NCBI GenBank assembly: GCA_002803225.1
Contig: NXFV01000482.1
Location: 1-64,000 of the forward strand
Direction of reading: 5' to 3'
Source: Gamarada debralockiae
Taxonomy: Eukaryota; Ascomycota; Leotiomycetes; Helotiales; Hyphodiscaceae
DNA length: 64,000 nt
Shown here: positions 23,742 to 34,978 of the stretch, in pieces
Layout: each line of letters opens with the position of its first letter
Position numbering within the stretch: position 1 is the stretch's first letter
Translations under genes and position numbers: made by a program
The notes under the pieces: generated by a model
The model's input: only the letters and a program-made list of their open reading frames with translations
Databases searched by the model: none
What the model was told of the DNA's origin: nothing

Positions 23742-24636
23742 TTATTCGTGCACTACGTTAGTATGATATACAGCCGGCTCTAGCGTCATCGGTTCAGTCT
23801 CGTCGAAAGCCCCTGACATCTCTGCCTTCATTTTCTCTGGTGGTAACTCTTTACGTTCCCACAACGATTTATCTCCACCCAACCCAAGCTTCCTTTTCAA
23901 GAAGTCTTCCAGAACTTTGTGCCTTTGCAGTAAGCTTCTGCAGCTCTTCATTGCCATCTTGAAGAACCTTTAGAGTATTCTCCAGATTTCCTTCTTTCAA
24001 GTGCAAGGACTGTGCAGAGAGTGTCAGTACAGCGCTTCTAGCATTTTCCGGGAACTTACGTTGTATGCCCATGTTAATAATTGTATCTCGCATTTCTTTT
24101 GTAACTTTCTCTTTCCTCGCACTTCGCCATTCCGTCAATGACTGAGCTTCGGCCTCAAACAGCTTCGCGGCTGCCTCTTTCATCGATTTCTGGTTCTTAT
24201 CCCTTTCGTTCTTGCCTTGGATCCTGAGCGACCGAGCTACTGCCTTTGCAAGTTTCACCTGCATGTCCCCATCCCCGTTAACTAGTCCTAGTAGATACTT
24301 CTCATCCACGTTCTCTCCGTTATCTTGCTCAGCCTTGCGTCGGGTTTTCCCCCTGAGCCGCGGCCTTGAAGTAGTATCTGGTCCTGCTGTTTGGTACCGG
24401 AAACACGTCAGTTGTCGAGCTATGCCGATTGCTGGAAGCACATCGTAAAGAAGATCGAGATCGTTCTCGATGTTATTGAAATATGTCATTAGCTTATCTT
24501 CTGCTGTGAAGTCTGTTCTCGAGTCCACTTCGGCCATCAAAAGTGTGTTATGCATTACCACTTCCTCAAGACAGGTTTGCGAGAGAATTATAGCCAATTC
24601 CTCTAGATAAGAAGCACTTATCGTGCCAAAGCACAT
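23742..24636 (-). pseudogene. Unidentified protein, two overlapping frames (one-base shift)
   Basis: The main open frame starts at ATG 24636 and carries a charged, mostly helical protein (FTAEDKLMTYFNNIENDLDLLYDVL, a KTRRK basic patch, MRDTIINMGIQRKFPENARSAVLTL). It runs to a stop at 23869. The more natural continuation KVLEDFLKRKLGLGGDKSLW, followed by EKMKAEMSGAF, lies in another frame and ends at 23742. The switch is near 23920 and no splice sites can bridge it. I do not recognise the family, and no enzymatic motif, signal peptide or membrane segment is visible. It is either a decaying gene or one with a single-base error. Confidence 0.5.
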
Positions 24637-25100
24637 CTGCCCTGTGCTCTGCTAAAGGCACTACCCTCTCGGGTTTAAATCGTCCATTCTAAGTGGGTCA
24701 ATGTAACTTTTAGGCCGCACGAGTAGCTTTCATCTCTGAAGCCCTAGTTATAGAGGCGGCCTATCGAGCGCGCATAGCCTACTATCGCGTCTTACGTCGA
24801 ATAAGGGAATCCCGTTTATCGAGCCATGGGGGACGCAATTTCATCTGTGGAGAGAGAGGAACTCGGCAATGGCTTTAGACTCAGCAGGGTTTCAGACCTG
24901 GCTCGGCGCTAAGAACAGACATTGTTCTCCCCAGGTATCATCAGGAAAACTTTTTCTTCGCTTTATGTCGCATTCAGTTTGAAAGCAGGCCGTCTTACTA
25001 GGTGCTAATCGACCTCGCATAGCCAACCTCCTGCCTTGTTCCCTTATCTGTGTCTGAGTACTTGAGAAACTTCTTCATTTAAGTTCAATCTCCATTAACA
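24637..25100. other. Intergenic, nothing recognised
   Basis: The sequence between the unidentified gene and the 3' end of the NACHT-ankyrin gene contains no open frame of interest. Confidence 0.4.
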
Positions 25101-28100
25101 CTAATTAAGTATAAAATTCAAGTCAATCCGAGTTCTTTTGGGTAGGTTTTCCTCAAATTCTTCAGGACCCAAAGGTGGCGATTTGTTCTTAAATCTTCTG
25201 GGTGGCGTAACCACACTAAATTCTTGTTCCTCATGTTCTTCCCTTCTTCGGCAGCTTTCAGGACCAATCGGCAACTCATCAATTAGGCCTTGCCAAGGGT
25301 CTGGTATTTCTCCATTCTCCACTGTATCAAACTGAGAAGCCCAAAGCTCAGCTTCGTCATCATCGGCCAATTCCAGTTCCGATGGATCTTCAAAAAAGTC
25401 AAAATCAGCGGTGGAAATCAAAGATTCATGGTCAACGCCGAGTTGCGGCCCGATTGGATCTTCTAATGGGGCTGCTGCCACGCGGTCTTTGAGCAGTGGT
25501 CTCATCACCAAGAGCCATTTCGTGCCAAGAAGGGAAAGACTTCGAAGGTACCTTTCTGGTGACTTGATGAATCCTTTCCTCCTGCGCCGTTCCAACCACT
25601 CTAAAGCCGTCACGCCAATAGGACCCTTCACATTGATATCAGCTCCATACTCGAGAAGAATTTCAATGATATCGTGGTATCCTCGCCCAGCTGCCCAAAC
25701 CAATGCAGGGCCTTTTAAGCTGGCGGCATTCACGTTCGCTCCTCTTTCAAGCAGAATCCGCATCATCTTCTTCGACCGTTTCCTGCAAGCTATGATGAGC
25801 GGTGTGCGCCATTTGCAATCCATAGCATTGATTTCAGCTCCATGATCAAGTAGAAATTCTACGATGTCTCGCTGTTTGCGTTTGACTGCAATCATTAAGA
25901 AAGTCTGCATCAAATGGTCCCGCGCGTTGACATTTGCCCCTTTTCTGAAGAACAGCCTCACAAGGCGAATAGTTTTCGCCGTAAAAATTGCAGGCTCACC
26001 ACCGTGTGAGTGGTTGTTAACCATACAATTGGGGCTCGCTCCTGCTTCCAGAAGGGTTGCAATTACAGCTTCTTGGTTGTTTCGAGCCGCATGGCAAAGC
26101 GGTGCATCTCCGACCACATATAGAGATGCATCTCTCTCAAGATAAAAATTTGCATTGGCCCCACCACTAAGCAATAATCTCACCACATCGATATGGCCTT
26201 GCCCACTAGCCTGCTGAAGAGCGGTACCTTCCAAGGTCCAGGCGTCAATATCGGGAGATTTCTCGACCAGCAATTTAACCACTTCTACGTGTCCGGCGGA
26301 GGCCGCTCCAGCTAAGGCGTTACTTTTGCAAAGTCCAGACTCTTCCAAATTTAGTACAACTTTTGCACCCATTTCCAATAGGATCTGAACCATTTTGAGC
26401 TTCCCTTTTGCGGCTGCAGCATCTAATGCAGAGCCGCGTTTGCTATCGCAGTTGTCGATATCCGCCCCAAGGCTAAGAAGATCGAGCACCTCTTGTTCGG
26501 TTCCTCTATTCGCCGCGGCTTGTAGAGCATATGATCTCGTAGCTCCATTCTCGTTCACTAGTGCACGTTTGCCCATCAGAATTTTGACCGTCTCGTTAAG
26601 GTCCTCTCGCAATGCTTTTTGGACTTTATCAGTATATTTTCCGTCCACTCCAGAAACCGCTTCAAGACCAAGTTTTCGACCCCATTTGAGGAGGCTTTTG
26701 AGTACTGGCTGATGGTTTCTGGCGATAGCCCTCCGTATTGCAACGGGAATATCTTCTCCCTCCGCGAGAATAGAGCCGCCTCGGGCGAACAGGGCTTCCA
26801 CTACTTGTGTATGTCCCTTGGCGGCTGCCATTACTAAGGCACTATCCTGCCAATAAAACTTGTTTGATTTTGAAGCCATCGTCGACGCTTTGAAATCAAG
26901 TCGCTCGTGGGCCAAGATTACCTTCACTGCTTCTAAGTGACCTTTGGTAGCAGCTTGCACAAGGTAGGTTGTTCCTCCTTCGTTCCTTTCATTTACATCT
27001 AAATATGCATTCCATAATCCTTTCAAGACTTCGCTGTAACCTTTAGCGCTTGCCTCAGAAAGTGGGGTCTTATTCTTTTCTTCGTATGAAATTTCGGTAG
27101 CGCTTCCTAGGGTCTTCAAGATCAATAATGCAGCCTCTTGGCTACCTTTCTGTATAGACCTTAGAAGAAACCCTGTCCTTCGGTCCGACCAGCTGGAAAG
27201 TTCGGTAGCTAAGTTTTCTATGGCCACAAGGTTATTTTTCCGTATCGCGGTGTTGAGAGAATCTTGAATTGATCTCAGTTTGACTCTTGGAAACTCGAAA
27301 TGGTCAGAAATGCGGTCGTGGCACAGACGTAGATGAGCCTTGAGCGTGTGTTCTGATACGAATCCGATCATAGCGTAATCACAGGTCTGGTGGGGACATT
27401 TGAAAGCCCGTTCATGTGCTCTGCAGTGACTGTCTCGTTTGTGGCGTGTGGGAAAGCCCTCTTCATAGTAGGAACAATGTATGATAGGACACTTATATGG
27501 CAATGGGCTGAAAGCATCGACGACCAGCATCGACCCTCGTATTTCGGGAGACGAAGAGAAAATTTCTTCGATCTTGCTTCGAATTTTGTAGACACCTTTG
27601 AGTATAAGAGGTATCGCTTTATCATCGATTAGTGGGACTGCATCCAGATGAGCAGTTATTACTCACCTTTGACGGCCTCCGTCTCGTCGATGGATTCGGT
27701 GCGCTCGTACGCGTCATGAAGAGCACCCATCAACTTTGCCAGGCTATTCTGATCGCAAACTGTTGTGTCTGAATCAGGGAAATCATCGGAAACTTGCCCC
27801 CGAGTATCACGTTTGTACAACGTCAAAGACGTACTGTACAAAAACCTACAGTCCACTGGTTGAAGTCTCTCCCAATTTGTTATGAGTGATACAACATGAT
27901 GAACCCAATAGCGCGCAGAGTACTCTAGAAATGCGTAATCTCCTCGTTGAACGCTTCTTTGGACCTCGACTTCAGTGAGAGCTGAATTGTTGCAGTCAAA
28001 GGTAAGGTAAGAGAGGCAAAGTTTGGTCATCTCAAGCTCAGCACCGAGTAAATCAAGATAGGGCCCGCTGTGCCGTTGCGAAAGGTAGCTGGAGACATTT

Positions 28101-30309
28101 AGATGGGGGCCACTGAACAAAGTCAAACCAGGTTAACTTACTCTCTAGCTGTGGGATGAATCAGATCAATGCTGCCGTCCGCAGTAACTTCTAGGATTGG
28201 CCCGCACAGTTCCTCCGCCGGAGTGCGCAGTTTTCGTCGCACAAAATCAACATTTCTTTCCTTCACTGAAATAGAAAGCGCGCCATGTATTTCATGAGTT
28301 TTGAGCGGCCTTTTGGCAGCAGCAATAACTCCTAGAATTGTTGCTGCACGTCTTTGACTCTTCTCCGGCCTGTCATTGCCTGATCGATTCTTACCGATTC
28401 GTATTAACAAACGTCGATAGCTAAACTGATGGTCAATAATGCATAAATTACAGCTTCAGGGACAAACTCACGCCTCATCAATTCCATGTGGAAGTATATC
28501 GCTTCGCAATTCTTCTTCAATGTCGTCGAGAGTATCTTGATCGAGTAAGTTCTCCATGATCAGTCGTGCTAGTAAGAACATGCCTTTGATAGCAATTTAG
28601 CCTTACATTACCGATCGAGGAGTGGGTAATTATGAGAACCGCATACCTTTCGGTCGAGTTGAGATTTCCTTGACTATGATGTCCTCTCGGGTTTTATCGA
28701 AGTCGAACCTCTGGCTTAATCTCGTGGCTTGCAGCTTTATGTAAGCTTGAATATCATCTCCAACGTGCTGTGCCTTGATATGGAGGTGATGAGCGGATTC
28801 TAAGGCAGAACATATATCATTCTCCTTACGGCTAGTAAGGAAGAATCTAACGTGGCGTTCGAGAGGATCATACGCTGAGACTGCCTCTATAAAAGAGAAG
28901 ATCAAAGATCTCTCCGGTTCGTCACATTCGTCTATGCCATCAACAGCTATGAAAACCGAGTTGCAACTAGTGACAAGGTTCTCAAGGAGCCGATGCAACA
29001 GCTCTGACGATGTAGGCTGATGCTCTCCACTGGCTATGATCGATTCGAAAAGATAATCTAGACATGTTGCATCTTTCTGGAGCATCTGTAAGATGAGGCT
29101 ACGTGCAATTGCATTGAAAGTGGATCTCTGAGGATCACCGTTCTTGCAGTAGAAGTATATCACCTCAGAATCACGACTAGTGCTTTCGAGTTCATCTATC
29201 ACGGAGCTGAACAGTACAGTCTTGCCTAGTATGTGTGTTAGAAATTACATAGTGAATGCTTTGAAGTGAATTATTTACCCGCACCAGGGATTCCACAGAG
29301 CCAGAAGACCGGAAACTTCGAACTTTCAAGCCAGTTCTTCACTTGCGGAACTTTAAGAATCCACTGTGCCGTCTGAGGTAAGTGAGAGCGTATACGCTGA
29401 AGTGCTTGCTGTTTTACTCGATGACTATGGTCAGATGAAAGCCACTCAACTACCGCGGACGCGCGAGCGCTCTTGTCCCTTTCTCTCCTTTCGTCATGGT
29501 CTTTGGCCCAAAATAAGCGCGCCTCTTGAGCCTCTTGGAAGTGAGCGATATTGGCGGCTTGCATCAGAAGATCTTTCGATCTTTCAAGCTTTTTTAATAC
29601 ATCCCCGAACATGTCCTCTAATGTACGATACGTCAGTTTGAAGGTCAATCTCCAAGCTTTTAAGCAGATACAATTAGCACTACTCATAATATATGTACAT
29701 TACGTAGTACTTACTCCCATGCTTGAAGAATGCGACCACGCGCTTGTGAAATTCCAAGATGTCCTCATAGATGTTGGCTAGAACTTGTTGGACGTGATCT
29801 TTCGTGAAGAAGAGCGTATCGACTGCAGCAATGATAGGCAATGATGCTCCTATCTTCTGATAAGCATCAAGAAGAGCATCGAAAGCATTCGCTGCCTTGG
29901 ACGCAATCTGGCCATTTTTATCAGCTTCGTGTATCGGTTCTACCCACATGATATCACGTACTTGAAGACATAGCTTAATAGGTCCCTAGTCAAAAATTGG
30001 TATGCATTGTTCAAGATATTTGTACATCAGGCCGGGATTACTGACCCAAATCAAGCCCAATAAATCAGGCTTAACCTGCACAAACACTTCCAGGACGCCA
30101 GTATACTGTTCGAGCCCGTGGATGAAAGGTAAGATCCTCCTAAGATTCCGCAGGCCACATTTTTCTGCCTGGGCCTTTTGGATGTCGTCAATCGCGATTT
30201 TCAGGTCCCCCAAAGTTGTATATTGAAAGTCGCTGGCTTGCTCAGGTGACAATTGGCGCCGGAAGTTCTCCGCCACGCGCGCAAAGGAGGGAGGGTTTGG
30301 GGCGGCCAT
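25101..30309 (-). CDS. NACHT-zinc finger-ankyrin receptor (fungal NLR-like)
   Basis: This is an intact STAND-type receptor of about 1603 residues in nine exons: 30309-30046, 29985-29962, 29907-29715, 29656-29279, 29225-28647, 28583-28472, 28420-28142, 28112-27667 and 27637-25101. The N-terminal ~190 residues match the fungal domain with 'VKPDLLGLIWGPIK' that precedes many NACHT proteins (DUF7708-like). NACHT follows, with Walker A GIPGAGKT at about residue 285 and Walker B VFIAVDGIDECDE at about 385. Two C2H2-like fingers lie near residues 803-870 (YKCPIIHC...HCRAHERAFKCPHQTC...HLRLCH). About 15 ankyrin repeats follow (DIVEFLLDHGAEINAMD and others), then an acidic tail. The second exon is 24 bp. 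Family knowledge suggests non-self recognition or regulated cell death; no ligand can be inferred. Confidence 0.88.
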
Positions 30310-30467
30310 GAGACTCTCGATTTCTACAAATGCGTACTTCTAAAGTTTGGAACGAAGATTGCGGGGAAGAGATAGATGGGATGTGAAAAACTCGTGTCGC
30401 AGAACCCATGATGAAGATGGGCTGACAGTGCAAGGAAGTCGTCTTCGGTTCAGAATGTGCTTGAGGC

Positions 30468-30588
30468 TTGTGGGATCACAGACCACCACTCATTCGGCAA
30501 AGCTGCGCCTACGAGTGTTTTCGACTAATTACTATGCCCCTCTCGTAGCGCAGCTTTGCCGAATGAGTGGTAGTCTGTGATCCCACAA
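30468..30588. mobile_element. Foldback element with 47-48 bp near-perfect inverted arms
   Basis: The left arm 30468-30515 and right arm 30542-30588 are inverted copies beginning ttgtgggatcacag, differing by one substitution and one single-base indel. They surround a 26-bp loop. There is no coding capacity and no evident target-site duplication. It occupies the 513-bp gap between the start codons of the NLR gene (30309, -) and the Rad5-like gene (30823, +), so it lies in the likely promoter region of both. It could be a miniature transposon, or a transcript able to fold into a long hairpin. Confidence 0.75.
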
Positions 30589-30822
30589 TTATGGCGATCG
30601 CGCTACAGAGCTTTCGGGGGTGGCTTAGCCTCCCTAGCCCATGGACTTTGAGGAATCAGGCTCTTGGTCAGGCGCACAGGACCATACAATGGGTAGCAAC
30701 TCTAACCCAGTGCAGGAACATGATACTCTGCGGCAGGCTTGGGCTGACACGAGCCGTTTTTCGAAAGCGAAGTGTCTGTCCCAAAATCGAACCATTTCAG
30801 ACTCCGATGACAATGATGCTCG

Positions 30823-33800
30823 ATGTCGCACCCCAAGAGGTTATACACTTCCGAGTTTGGTCCCGATTCTGAGCATGATGGCGCAAACTTTCGCGAGCTT
30901 GCTTCTTCGGCACCCAAACGACAAGCCTTACTAAACCGAAGTTCAGTCGGATTTGAGTACCCATCTTCTCATCACGATGACGAAAGCAGCAGCACATCCT
31001 CGACGCTCTCGGAACTCTCAGAAACAATCTTTTCGTCGCAGACGGATCCTTTCCCCGATGAACCTCCGGCAAGCTCAACTCTGGTCAAATCACTTGCCAA
31101 TGTGGTGAAATGCGGTGAGGCGTGGAGAACATGTATTGGGATGGTGCGGTGCTGAAGTCACCTAAACTTCTTAGCCGACGCTGACAGCTAAACAGCTTAC
31201 AGAACCACGAGTTGAATTTCTGAAACTACCGTTCATAAGAAGACGACTACATAATTGGGAGGAAGGGACGATTACAAAGCTCCTGCTACGATTCAGAGCC
31301 GACGCAGTAACGATCCTACTTCCAACAAGGGACGAGGTCGGAATCCTGGACTCGAAAACATCGAAGGTTTTGATCGTTTTGAAACAGAGTTATCCTGAAA
31401 TCTTGCTCGAGCCATTCCTCACTCAGAGAGATTGGGAGATGCGAAATCCCGCATCTTGTTACTGCTCCCTAAAAATCACGATATACGCCGCTGATGAATG
31501 CGTGGATGACATCGGTAACAAGTTGTCAGAAAGTTCGTTCTTTCTCCAGGAGCCCATATATTTGGATTCAGCTGTGCGGTATTACAATCCGCATGTACTT
31601 TCATGGTCCAATGCGAGGGTCACCACTCGGTTTATCAGACAGACCGCATCGATCGAACGGTTCGCAGAAGAGTTTGACGCGATTATTAACAGCTCGGATT
31701 CAACAGAGTTATCCCTATCTGTAGAGCAAGATTATCGAATCCGAACCAAACTACAAGAGTATATATTGAATTGCTCTCTTTGCTTGTGTCAAGATACTGA
31801 TCCAACTGGGTGCATAGTCATCAATTAGCAGCTCTACAATTTATGGTCGCACGGGAAGATCTTGTTGTAGAGAATGATCGGCTTTCTCTCTGGGAGCCGA
31901 AGATTGTGGGTGGAAACAGGTTGCAAGTTATTCTAATTTTCTTACGATTTGTATGCCGCTGATCTCTTTGCAGGTTCGTCCATAAGATCACACTTTCTCA
32001 GCAACCGACTAGAACATGTGAATGTAGGGGAGGCATTTTATCCGATGATATGGGCATGGGGAAGTCACTTTCTATAATCGCTCTTATATTGCATACACAG
32101 CGTCAGGGATATTCCCAAGACCCAAAAGTGGCACTGCCATATAACAGCCCAATGAAGTATCAAGACCGGCTCGCAACCCTCATCATCGCACCAAAGTCTA
32201 GTATGTCCAGGTGGAAGCCCTTTAATGCCCATCAGAAGATATTAATATGGACACAGCACTGCATAATTGGGAATCACAATTAGATGAGTTAGTCTCACCC
32301 TGTAAATTCATTTCCTCGGCTGACTTGGTAGACACCTAAATCCCGATACATTGACGCTGTATTTATATCATGGGCAATCCACAACAGTCGAGCCCAAAAA
32401 GCTATTAGATTATGACCTTGTGGTCACAACTTATGAGACAGTTCGGTCCGATTTCAACAGTTCCGGAATACTGCCAAAAATTCCATGGTTCCGTATAGTT
32501 TTGGATGAAGGTAGTCGAACCACAATATTTTCGGTAACAAGTACCGCTAACGTCGAGACACGAGAAGCTCATCAGATTCGAAATCGATCAACAAAAACTT
32601 TCCAAGCAATCATGAATTTGCAGACCGAGAGGCGATGGTGTTTGACTGGCACCCCGGTACAAAACAGTCTCGATGACCTGTTTTCCTTGATGCAATTTCT
32701 AAGATTCCACCCCTTTGAGCATCAGGCTGGCGCGCGGAAATACATACTAGAGCCATTTTCAAGACAGGAGGAGACGGCTTTGACAAATCTTCGATTAGCA
32801 ATGAATGTAATTGCCTTGAGACGGACAAGACGAAAATTCTGTCTCGACAGACGCAGGTATGAGTCTATTATCCATGTCAATCTGAACACATTTGAAAGAT
32901 CACGCTATCTTTCAACCCTTGCTGGTGCACAACACCTTCTTCGTACGGCTGGAACCCAACACGGTCAAACTATACTTCAATCAATTTCGCGCCTTCGACA
33001 GTTATGTAGCCACGGACTTTCCACAACACTCAAATCTTCCTGTTCGACTTCCAGGACCAACACTCGGTTTACGCCGAATGTTTGCGACCAATGTCAGCAA
33101 CCGTTCCTTACACCTCGCAGCCCTGACGGATACTTCGAAAATCCTTGCGGCCACAAAATCTGCTTGGAATGTCTTAATGAGCAGAAGCACTCTGAAGGTC
33201 TTGAAGCGGGAGTTTCAAGCATCAACTTATGTTATATTTGCCATGAACCTACCGCAGGACTGAACGTTCAAATTCCGGGTTTCAATAATGCCACTGATAC
33301 GGATGTTTTTGACTCAGCACCTCCTTTCTCGTCGAAGATTAGGGAGGTAGCCTTTAAGCTCACTGAGTTATCACAAACGACCTACAAAAGCGGCGGTCTT
33401 GAACCAATAAAATGGTGAAAAACTCCAGCCCAGGAATTTGAAATTTATGACAAGGAACTCACAAACATCCAGTATTGTATTCTCTCACTGGACGAGAACC
33501 CTCGATAGCCTCGAGGGCGCATTAAGAAGCCAAAAATTGTCGTTTGGTCGCATCGATGGAAGCCTTAGCCTCGAACAGAGGATGACGACTATCCGGGAAT
33601 TCCAAAGTCAGCCAGACCTCAGGATACTCTTGCTTTCTTATGGAAGTGGCTCAGTAGGGTACATGATCATCTCACCTTGAATAATCGTAAACTGACCTGG
33701 CCCAGGTTGAATTTAGGCGTCGCAACTCACGTCCACCTCATCGAACCGCATTGGAACCCCATGGTCGAAGCGCAAGCGGCCGCACGAGTTGATAGACTTG

Positions 33801-34078
33801 ATCAGAAGAAAGACATTCATATATACCGTTACATTGTCAAAGATTCAATTGAGGAGGTACGTATTTTATTTAGTGTATGTCGGTCTTGGGGGCTAAATGA
33901 TATGTAGCGCATTCAAAAAATCCAGGAGAACAAAATCCGCCTGGTGGACAAATTGGTGCGTCAAAGCCATGTCGGAAATGCTGCTCATAATGCAGATATA
34001 AGTGTAAGCAAAAGTACAAAGATCAATGGGAGTCCACATGCTAATTACAGTTAGGGACTTGAGGAACTGTTGAAATGA
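30823..34078 (+). CDS. Rad5/HLTF-like SNF2 ATPase with RING finger
   Basis: This is a helicase-like chromatin or DNA-repair ATPase with a ubiquitin-ligase-type RING between its two ATPase lobes. Eleven exons close in frame: 30823-31143, 31196-31758, 31818-31919, 31974-32200, 32257-32287, 32332-32510, 32568-33414, 33473-33658, 33706-33856, 33908-34003 and 34055-34078 (about 908 residues). Motifs seen are HQLAALQFM, Walker A DDMGMGKS, VVTTYETV, DEAH split by an intron, CLTGTPVQNSLDDLFSL, and RING cysteines (CDQC...CGHKICLEC...CYIC). The second lobe has IVFSHWTRTLDSL and ARVDRLDQ. No HIRAN domain is seen. Two apparent frameshifts vanish once introns are placed. The final acceptor could also be at 34050, ending the protein four codons later. 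An upstream ATG at 30641 is in another frame. Confidence 0.85.
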
Positions 34079-34978
34079 ACGGCCTACCTGCAAACCGCCT
34101 GATGCCTTGACCCCCCCAATTGAAAAGTTACTCCTCGCCTGGATTGATCCGCCAGGCAATAAGGTCGCACTTGCCGAGAGTGGGCCGTTGCAAACTCCAG
34201 AACCCCGTGTGGAATGCGTCTCAATTCCAACTCCCTGAGCTGAGTCGAGAATAGTACTAGCTTCCACATGTAAAATGCAGGCCCATCAGCCCATATCCTC
34301 GCCTGAGCACGATCCTCATACTCAAGCGTAATGTAGAAGGGTGTAAAGATTCTATGTTAAATGTAGAACAGCGAAGCGCCTGGCTGAACACTTTGAACTC
34401 AACTCTCTACCTAATTTGTCGAGAACTTCTTCTCCTTCAACCATCCAGCTCGTGCAAGTGCCGGCAGTAACAAAAGCAAGGGGCCACTCGCCACATTATA
34501 ACATTGATGATCTGCTGAGAATCCCAGAGTGTGTCTGCCCACTTTAAACGTCCTTGATTCAAGGTCTCAATTCTCCTTTTGCCTGAAGCAATGACCGAAA
34601 CAACTCCTCTTCTCCAAAGGCGGCATCTCCGCCCTCTCCCCATTCATACATCAGATCTAATGGCTGAATACTTTCATAACGGCAGCCAACGTATTTCCTG
34701 TCAAATTCTCTAAGTCCCTGAAGATAGTTATACTGAATGATCGACTAGTTTCCACGACTATTCTGGTTTCGAACGGCATCTGCTGCCTAGGAAAGCTCAG
34801 CGATAGTTGAATAGAGTTTGCAGAAGTGGCGAAAGAGATTTTCTGTGAACACTTTTGGACTGCTTTCAGATCCAGAAGGAACTCTTGGGGGGATTTCGAC
34901 CGATGGCTAGAATCCCCTCCCATTGTGTGGGGAAGTGTAATCAAAGGTGTAAGAATCCTCAAAGTGAAGAGCGGGTCG
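34079..34978. other. Intergenic / degenerate tail of the NACHT relic
   Basis: No gene is supported. On the reverse strand, this stretch lies where ankyrin or other repeats would be expected downstream of the NACHT relic. I see only isolated, broken open frames (for example 34657-35034) and no clear repeat motif. Confidence 0.3.

Noticed and set aside
30641..30934. Upstream open frame as the true start of the Rad5-like gene
   Set aside because: It is in a different frame, no splice pair joins it, and the ATG at 30823 opens the right frame directly after an upstream stop. It may be leader sequence.
31757..31820. Apparent frameshift in the Rad5-like gene before HQLAALQFM
   Set aside because: A 59-bp intron (31759-31817, gtatat...gcatag) removes it and joins KLQD to HQLAALQFM in frame.
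33411..33475. Apparent stop and frameshift before IVFSHW in the Rad5-like gene
   Set aside because: A 58-bp intron (33415-33472) gives PIKCIVFSHW in frame, and the complete 11-exon model sums to a multiple of three.
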